Below, piece by piece: positions 13,918 to 17,925 of a DNA stretch of 17,925 bases. Positions within the stretch are counted from its first letter, which is position 1. Every line of letters starts with the position of its first letter. The translations under genes were made by a program, and so were the position numbers. Under the pieces are notes generated by a model. That model made no database searches and had not been told where the DNA came from. It worked only from the letters and a program-made list of their open reading frames with translations. Source of the DNA: CAYRWR01 sp964537555 (lineage in GTDB: Bacteria > Spirochaetota > Brevinematia > Brevinematales > CAYRWR01); contig CAZIAD010000059.1 in assembly GCA_964537555.1 (NCBI GenBank), positions 1-17,925 on the forward strand, given 5' to 3'.

Positions 13918-13947
13918 ATTTCCCTTTTTCTCAGTATGCTTTATAAT
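13910..13947 (+). promoter_or_regulatory. Promoter region of the MbfA-like gene
   Basis: TTGAGC (13910-13915), identical to the divergent promoter's -35, is followed after 19 bases by TATGCT (13935-13940). A perfect TATAAT follows at 13942-13947, but it is 26 bases from TTGAGC and would need another -35. Which -10 is used cannot be decided. Confidence 0.45.
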
Positions 13948-13965
13948 AAAAGAAAAGGAAGTTTT

Positions 13966-14835
13966 ATGAATAATAATATAGAAAGAGAGATACTGCGCAT
14001 TCAAAAAGAAGAAATCACTGCCTTTCACATATACAGTAATCTGGCCGGGATCATTAAAGATAAGAAGAATGCCGCCATTCTCAGCAAGATCGCCTCTCAT
14101 GAAAAAAAGCACTACGAGATACTGAGAAAATATTCCGGTAAAATGGTAGAAGCCTCTCATTTCAAGGTATTCCTCTATACCTGGATGGCACGCTTACTGG
14201 GGCTTACCTTTTCCCTGAAACTCATGGAAAATGCTGAGAAAAATGCAGATTTCAATTACAAAGAGCTGAAGAAGGATGTCAAGGAACTGTCTTCCATACT
14301 GAAAGATGAGGATAAGCATGAAAAAGAACTGATAGCACTCATCGATGAGGAAAGCCTCAATTATATGGGCTCGGTAGTACTGGGCCTCAATGACGCCCTG
14401 GTTGAATTATCCGGCGCACTGGCCGGATTTACCTTTGCCATACAGAAAAGCAGGACTATAGCTCTGATGGGATTGATAACCGGTATTGCTGCTACCTTTT
14501 CCATGGCCGCCAGTGAGTTTCTCTCCCAGAGACAGGAACACGCCGATAAAAAGATAGCCGTCAAATCCAGTGTCTATACCGGTATAGCCTACATTGTCAC
14601 AGTAGTCCTGTTAATATTACCCTACTTTCTTTTTGAAAATCCCTTTCATAGTCTCATCCTGATGCTGGTAATCGTTATTCTCATCATTCTCTTCTTTAAT
14701 TTTTATATCTCGGTAGCCCGGGATCTGCCTTTTAAAAGAAGATTTCTGGAGATGGCTATCATCTCTATAGGGGTAGCGGCCTTATCTTTTGGCATAGGAT
14801 GGTTTGTAAAGACCTTTTTGGGCCTGGATATATAA
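13966..14835 (+). CDS. Erythrin-VIT1 membrane-bound ferritin-like protein (MbfA type)
   Basis: A 289-residue fusion. Residues 1-140 form a ferritin-like (rubrerythrin-type) four-helix di-iron domain with E16 and EKKH (E46, H49) in the first helix pair and an EDKH motif in the second. Residues 145-289 are a VIT1/CCC1-type iron transporter domain, starting YMGSVVLGLNDALVELSGAL and carrying SMAASEFLSQRQEHADK, then three further membrane helices. MbfA-type proteins export iron and protect against peroxide and iron overload. The frame extends 10 codons upstream, but AAGGAAG (13955-13961) sits 4 bases before the ATG at 13966, which is chosen. It diverges from the TPR gene. No Fur or Irr box was recognised upstream. 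Confidence 0.92.
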   Translation: MNNNIEREILRIQKEEITAFHIYSNLAGIIKDKKNAAILSKIASHEKKHYEILRKYSGKMVEASHFKVFLYTWMARLLGLTFSLKLMENAEKNADFNYKELKKDVKELSSILKDEDKHEKELIALIDEESLNYMGSVVLGLNDALVELSGALAGFTFAIQKSRTIALMGLITGIAATFSMAASEFLSQRQEHADKKIAVKSSVYTGIAYIVTVVLLILPYFLFENPFHSLILMLVIVILIILFFNFYISVARDLPFKRRFLEMAIISIGVAALSFGIGWFVKTFLGLDI

Positions 14836-14911
14836 GAGCCTGGAGAAAGATATACTAAAAGATAATAAGAAAAAATCAGTTAAAAAGCTTTATTTTTTAG
14901 CAGGTTTTCAT

Positions 14912-14929
14912 TATTCTGTAATCAGAATA
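14912..14929. repeat. Palindrome upstream of the diguanylate cyclase gene
   Basis: TATTCTGTAATCAGAATA, two perfect 7-bp arms around TAAT, ending 4 bases before the GGAG ribosome site. It could be an operator or a leader hairpin. A weak promoter reading (TTTTCA 14905-14910, 17 bases, TATGAT 14928-14933) overlaps it but would place the transcript start after the ribosome site, so the promoter is unresolved. Confidence 0.5.
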
Positions 14930-14944
14930 TGATGGAGTGTGTAT

Positions 14945-15946
14945 TTGAAAAAAACAGAAAAATCTCCTGCTCTGGAAAATGAAGTCCTGAGCAACCTGGC
15001 CAATATGGAGCAGATAGACAGCTATTATCAGAAGGCCCTGCAGGAACTGGAGAAAAGCAATGAAAAATTCTCGCGCATTTTCAATTATTCCAATGATGCT
15101 ATATTTATCCTGGATGCAGAACACAAGGTCATCATAAATGCCAACCCTATGGCCCATAAGATGCTGGCATATCCTGCTCTTCGGCTCAAAGGTATGCACC
15201 TGCAGCAGGTACTGCCCCCTCATGCCAGAGACTTTATAGAACAAAGCCGGAAGTACATGGAAAGCAATAAGGGCTGGACTTTGCAGACTGAATTTCAGAC
15301 ACAGGACCTGCACATCATCCCGGCGGAGATATCCGCATCAGCTATAAATACCGATGAAAGTACCATAATAATCGCCATTGTGAGAGATATATCCCTGAGG
15401 GTCAAATGGGAGGAAGAAAGAGAGAAACTGATACGCTCTCTCAGTGAAAAAAACCGGCTCCTGGAAAGCATGGTACACATGGATAGCATGACACAGCTCT
15501 ATAATCACCAGTATGTACTGGAATTACTGGAAAAGGAGATGATCCGGGCCCGTCGTTACGACCTTCCTCTCTCTATCATCATGCTGGATCTGGATCATTT
15601 TAAGGTCCTCAATGATAAATACGGCCACCAGTTTGGTGATGAGATCCTGATACAGACCGCCCATACTATTACCCGCACCTGCAGGGAAGTAGACATACTG
15701 GGACGTTATGGAGGCGAAGAATTTCTTCTGGTATTGCCTAATACCAGTCTGGAAGAAGGGGTGAACCTGGCGGAACGGATCCGGGAAAATATCAGTAACC
15801 TGAGCTGGAAACACAGTGAAATATCCCTCACCATCAGCGGCGGGGTCACTTTTTGGAATGGCCAGAGCCAGACCGAGTTTATCAAAAGGGCTGATGACTG
15901 TCTGTACCAGGCCAAGGAAAGGGGAAGAAATCAAATCGTGTCCTAA
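14945..15946 (+). CDS. PAS-GGDEF diguanylate cyclase
   Basis: A 333-residue soluble protein. An N-terminal coiled stretch leads to a PAS domain (about 40-150, including FSRIFNYSNDAIFILDAEHK) and a GGDEF domain (about 170-333). DSMTQLYNHQYVLELL opens the catalytic domain. The active-site loop is RYGGEEF (G256-F260). RxxD (R247-D250) stands 5 residues before it, the product-inhibition I-site. All this indicates an active cyclase making c-di-GMP from two GTP, with feedback control. There is no EAL domain, membrane helix or receiver. GTG at 14939 is in frame, but GGAG (14934-14937) is 7 bases before TTG at 14945 and only 1 base before the GTG, so TTG is chosen. The next gene has its own promoter. 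Confidence 0.92.
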   Translation: MKKTEKSPALENEVLSNLANMEQIDSYYQKALQELEKSNEKFSRIFNYSNDAIFILDAEHKVIINANPMAHKMLAYPALRLKGMHLQQVLPPHARDFIEQSRKYMESNKGWTLQTEFQTQDLHIIPAEISASAINTDESTIIIAIVRDISLRVKWEEEREKLIRSLSEKNRLLESMVHMDSMTQLYNHQYVLELLEKEMIRARRYDLPLSIIMLDLDHFKVLNDKYGHQFGDEILIQTAHTITRTCREVDILGRYGGEEFLLVLPNTSLEEGVNLAERIRENISNLSWKHSEISLTISGGVTFWNGQSQTEFIKRADDCLYQAKERGRNQIVS

Positions 15947-16047
15947 TTCCTTCGATCAGGGCTCTTTTTCTACACATATAGCCTCTGCCTGGCTACCTCT
16001 ATTTATTAAGTATTTTCCCACATATCAGGACATCGAGGGCTTCAATA

Positions 16048-16076
16048 TTGAAATATTATACCTGGAGTACTATACT
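16048..16076 (+). promoter_or_regulatory. Promoter of the small cysteine-rich protein gene
   Basis: TTGAAA (16048-16053) and TATACT (16071-16076) with a 17-base spacer; expected start near 16083, leader about 27 bases. It lies inside a longer open frame and argues that the frame's upstream part is not coding. Confidence 0.6.
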
Positions 16077-16109
16077 AAAGATGGATATTATGAATCTCAG
16101 GAGTGCATC

Positions 16110-16280
16110 ATGAAAATAAAAAAAATGTGCGGAATAAAAAAAGAAGATATAGAAGATAATATACAGGAGATCTGTGCTCTCATCACTAAACCCAAATATA
16201 TCTGTGCCAAATGCGCCCGGGTCTCTAATGAAAAATCTCTGCTCTGTAAAGCTGTCAAAATCAAGTCACAAAAAAAATAG
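16110..16280 (+). CDS. Small cysteine-rich protein (56 residues, CxxC motif)
   Basis: A basic 56-residue protein with cysteines at 7, 22, 32, 35 and 46. C32-x2-C35-x10-C46 at the C-terminus (YICAKCARVSNEKSLLC, then KAVKI) looks like a small zinc-binding knuckle. I recall similar short proteins with a CxKCxRV...LCKP-like ending in other bacteria but cannot name a function. A longer frame opens at 15816 within the cyclase gene. AGGAG (16099-16103) 6 bases before the ATG at 16110, with a near-consensus promoter just upstream, fixes the short start. The region 15947-16040, after the cyclase stop, shows no gene or clear terminator. Confidence 0.65.
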   Translation: MKIKKMCGIKKEDIEDNIQEICALITKPKYICAKCARVSNEKSLLCKAVKIKSQKK

Positions 16281-16313
16281 CATCATGAATTTCCGGCAGG
16301 GTCTTTTTAGTCC

Positions 16314-16334
16314 GGGGACATAGCCCCCTTTTTT
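16314..16334 (+). terminator. Short intrinsic terminator
   Basis: GGGG (16314-16317) pairs with CCCC (16324-16327) around ACATAG, followed by C and T6. The stem is short but GC only. It separates the small cysteine-rich gene from the acetyltransferase gene. A competing pairing of CCGG at 16293-16296 with CCGG at 16312-16315 is possible. Confidence 0.6.
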
Positions 16335-16349
16335 CATAAAGGAGAGAAG

Positions 16350-16868
16350 ATGAAAGATTTTTACCTGATCAGCAAAGAGATGCTGATCGTAAAAAAACTT
16401 ACCGATCTGGATCTTATTCTCCACAGGCTAAAAGAAGCGGCTCTGTGGCTACAGGAAATGCAGGTCAATTACTGGCAAAACTGGCTGGACCCGGAACTCC
16501 TCTATATAGATTGGATCCAGGAAGGCATTAATTCAGGGCAATTTTTCGAAGCATCCTATGAAAATCAGTGGCTGGGAATATTCCGGATACAATGGAGTGA
16601 TGAGCTGTTCTGGGGACAACAATCCACACCTGCAGGATACCTGCATTCTTTTACCACCAATCGCCAATATGCAGGCCAGCATCTGGGCACGGTGATCCTG
16701 GAGTGGCTCTATGATTACTGCAGACAATCGGGCAGGGAGTTTCTCAGACTGGATTGCGGGAGCGGGGTCAAAGGGCTCTGCCGGTATTATGAAGATCAGG
16801 GATTTGAAAAGTCGGGTGAGATAACAGTCTATGATAATATACTCAGCCTGTATCAAAAACGATTGTAA
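16350..16868 (+). CDS. GNAT-family N-acetyltransferase
   Basis: A 172-residue protein of the GNAT superfamily, which transfers acetyl groups from acetyl-CoA to amines. The acetyl-CoA-binding motif A reads LHSFTTNRQYAGQHLGTVIL (about residues 98-117), matching the R/Q-x-x-G-x-G/A pattern loosely. LRLDCGSGVKGLCRYYEDQG and FEKSGE form motif B with the usual YYE..GF ending. No membrane segment or fusion is present. The substrate cannot be predicted, and no neighbour suggests one. AAAGGAG (16338-16344) is 5 bases before the ATG. It may be transcribed by read-through of the short upstream terminator, since no separate promoter is seen. Confidence 0.88.
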   Translation: MKDFYLISKEMLIVKKLTDLDLILHRLKEAALWLQEMQVNYWQNWLDPELLYIDWIQEGINSGQFFEASYENQWLGIFRIQWSDELFWGQQSTPAGYLHSFTTNRQYAGQHLGTVILEWLYDYCRQSGREFLRLDCGSGVKGLCRYYEDQGFEKSGEITVYDNILSLYQKRL

Positions 16869-16926
16869 GCACACAGGGACGAGGGATATTTTTTTGTAAA
16901 AAATCCTGATTTTTTACTTCTTTTTT

Positions 16927-16957
16927 TTGCGATTTTATTGATAATATATGTTATAAT
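16927..16957 (+). promoter_or_regulatory. Extended -10 promoter of the RRM gene
   Basis: Perfect TATAAT (16952-16957) preceded by TGT (an extended -10). A weak TTGCGA (16927-16932) lies 19 bases upstream. The expected start near 16964 gives a leader of about 155 bases. Confidence 0.6.
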
Positions 16958-16987
16958 AACTTGGTTTATTTAGTATGAGGGAAGAGA

Positions 16988-17097
16988 TTAGATGAGATTT
17001 TCTTGTCTAATAGTAAATTGATTGTCATGCAAATGACAGCTGTTACGTTCACCTTTTCTAATTTTAGTGTTGTGTTGTTCCACCTGTCTCAGGTGGA
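16988..17097 (+). promoter_or_regulatory. Structured 5' leader of the RRM gene
   Basis: Three inverted repeats lie in the untranslated leader. TTAGA/TCTAA (16988-16992 and 17006-17010) is weak. TGTCAT-GCAA-ATGACA (17023-17038) is a 6-bp stem with a GNRA tetraloop. TCCACCTG-TCT-CAGGTGGA (17079-17097) is a perfect 8-bp stem ending 8 bases before the GAGGA ribosome site. This suggests translational or temperature control, or autoregulation by the RNA-binding product. No known riboswitch class was recognised. Confidence 0.55.
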
Positions 17098-17118
17098 TGT
17101 GTTTTGAGGAATTTGTAT

Positions 17119-17388
17119 ATGTCAAAGAAGATTTTTGTCGGTGGCCTTAGTTGGGGAATCGATCAAGACGGTTTACGTGATGCTTTTTCATCTTATGGTG
17201 AGATCGAAGATTGTCATCTGGTGACAGATCGTGAAACCGGTCGTTCCAGAGGTTTTGGTTTCGTGACTTATGTCAATGACAGCGATGCTGACACAGCCAT
17301 CTCAGAGATGGACGGAGCTGAACTGGAAGGACGCAAGATCGGTGTTAACACCGCTCAGGAAAGAAAACCCAGAGAAAGACGTTACTAA
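17119..17388 (+). CDS. Small RRM-type RNA-binding protein
   Basis: An 89-residue protein consisting of one RNA recognition motif. RNP2 is KIFVGGLSW (residues 4-12, aromatic F6). RNP1 is RGFGFVTY (44-51) with the two conserved stacking phenylalanines F46 and F48. The C-terminus is a short basic tail ending RKPRERRY. Single-RRM proteins of this kind occur in cyanobacteria, spirochaetes and some other bacteria, often linked to cold or RNA metabolism. A TTG at 17104 in the same frame gives a 5-residue extension, but GAGGA (17106-17110) lies 8 bases before the ATG at 17119, which is preferred and starts exactly at the domain. Codon use looks less GC-rich than in the neighbouring genes, consistent with a highly expressed or differently biased gene. 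Confidence 0.93.
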   Translation: MSKKIFVGGLSWGIDQDGLRDAFSSYGEIEDCHLVTDRETGRSRGFGFVTYVNDSDADTAISEMDGAELEGRKIGVNTAQERKPRERRY

Positions 17389-17408
17389 ACGAGATCTCAA
17401 AAATCAGG

Positions 17409-17443
17409 CTCAGCTGTATCCCTGGATACAGCTGAGTTTTTTT
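17409..17443 (+). terminator. Strong intrinsic terminator of the RRM gene
   Basis: Perfect 13-bp inverted repeat CTCAGCTGTATCC (17409-17421) and GGATACAGCTGAG (17424-17436) followed by T7. Confidence 0.95.
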
Positions 17444-17467
17444 ATGCCCTGATTCTTAAATATTTTA

Positions 17468-17496
17468 TTGATAATATTGGGGATTTGTGACATAAT
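17468..17496 (+). promoter_or_regulatory. Promoter of the right-edge gene
   Basis: TTGATA (17468-17473) and CATAAT (17491-17496) with a 17-base spacer, 23 bases before the ATG at 17520. Confidence 0.6.
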
Positions 17497-17519
17497 CAGG
17501 ATGAAAGAGGAATAGAGCT

Positions 17520-17925
17520 ATGGAAAAAAATATTATCGCTAAAAAGATGATAGATGATCTTCTGGCATTCAAGGATTTTATCCGGGATGCGGATAAAAAT
17601 GCCCTGCTTCTTTGGGAAGAAAAACACATCCTGCAGGAACAAAAGCTCGATCATGGTGCCCTTAAATACAGCCAGGGCCTGAAAGATTTTTTTGCCTGTA
17701 TCTATCAGGATTTCTGGACCGACCCTCACTATGACCGGAAAAAATGCGAGGATATTTTACAAAATCCCCATAAAATCAATCATGCCAGCCTTAATGAAAT
17801 AAAGGCTATCTTAACAGATTGCGTTCACCAGGAAGAATATGCCTCGGGATACTGGATTAATCTCCTGCAAAACGGGACTATGCTGAAGATCCTGGACCGA
17901 CTGCAACAGATCAGACAGGATCTGT
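17520..17925 (+). CDS. N-terminal part of a DUF6508-like protein (cut by window edge)
   Basis: A rightward open frame from ATG at 17520 (GAGGA at 17507-17511, 8 bases upstream) to the window end, about 135 codons with no stop. The product starts MEKNIIAKKMIDDLLAFKDF, is soluble and mainly helical. The part near the edge, YASGYWINLLQNGTMLKILD, with a Gly-Tyr-Trp and a following NG turn, resembles the conserved end of DUF6508-type proteins of unknown function. That likeness is from memory and moderate. It stands alone after a strong terminator with its own promoter. Confidence 0.65.
   Translation, partial: MEKNIIAKKMIDDLLAFKDFIRDADKNALLLWEEKHILQEQKLDHGALKYSQGLKDFFACIYQDFWTDPHYDRKKCEDILQNPHKINHASLNEIKAILTDCVHQEEYASGYWINLLQNGTMLKILDRLQQIRQDL

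Noticed and set aside
15816..16109. Upstream extension of the small cysteine-rich gene
   Set aside because: Its first 130 bases overlap the conserved GGDEF coding sequence in another frame, and a promoter and ribosome site for the short form lie inside it.
17501..17515. Four-codon upstream frame (ATG AAA GAG GAA TAG) before the right-edge gene
   Set aside because: The expected transcript start near 17503 falls at or after its ATG and it has no ribosome site.

Overview
The window comes from a Gram-negative-type bacterium of moderate GC content and reads as ordinary chromosome: no rRNA, tRNA, CRISPR array, insertion sequence or phage module was seen. A spirochaete is the best guess. This rests on a small RRM protein, a seven-helix membrane LuxR regulator, a PAS-GGDEF cyclase and an erythrin-VIT1 iron protein occurring together, so it is an inference from gene content, not proof. 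Many promoters are close to the sigma-70 consensus, and most genes have clear AGGAG-type ribosome sites.

Left part (1-6781): a leftward membrane-protein gene cut by the window edge faces a rightward alpha-glucan operon. The operon promoter (400-429) lies between two identical perfect 14-bp LacI-type palindromes. It drives a PfkB sugar kinase, a LacI repressor, a divergent GH13-like glycosidase or transglycosylase, and the GH77 4-alpha-glucanotransferase MalQ. These four overlap by 4 bases at each junction. A metallo-beta-lactamase-fold hydrolase follows after 38 bases, and a terminator with a duplicated 3' arm closes the unit. The expected picture is cytoplasmic breakdown of maltodextrin-like glucans with autorepression by the LacI protein.

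Middle (6782-10800): an orphan six-helix PAS histidine kinase is followed immediately by a GIY-YIG protein and a terminator that can work in both directions. A leftward 47-residue unknown gene, a hairpin-rich spacer with no convincing gene, a leftward flavodoxin with a palindrome over its -10, and a leftward seven-helix LuxR regulator come next.

Right part (10801-17925): an RtcB-family gene keeps all the metal ligands but has Gln where the family has its guanylylated His, and two further active-site differences. It converges on a membrane-anchored TPR protein. The TPR gene and an MbfA-like ferritin/VIT1 protein diverge from mirrored promoters. Then come a PAS-GGDEF diguanylate cyclase that probably starts at TTG, a 56-residue cysteine-rich small protein with its own promoter, a GNAT acetyltransferase, an RRM RNA-binding protein with a leader of about 155 bases holding hairpins, and the 5' part of a DUF6508-like gene cut by the right edge.

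The most interesting item is the RtcB homologue without the canonical nucleophile. Next are the structured RRM leader and the divergent GH13-like enzyme.
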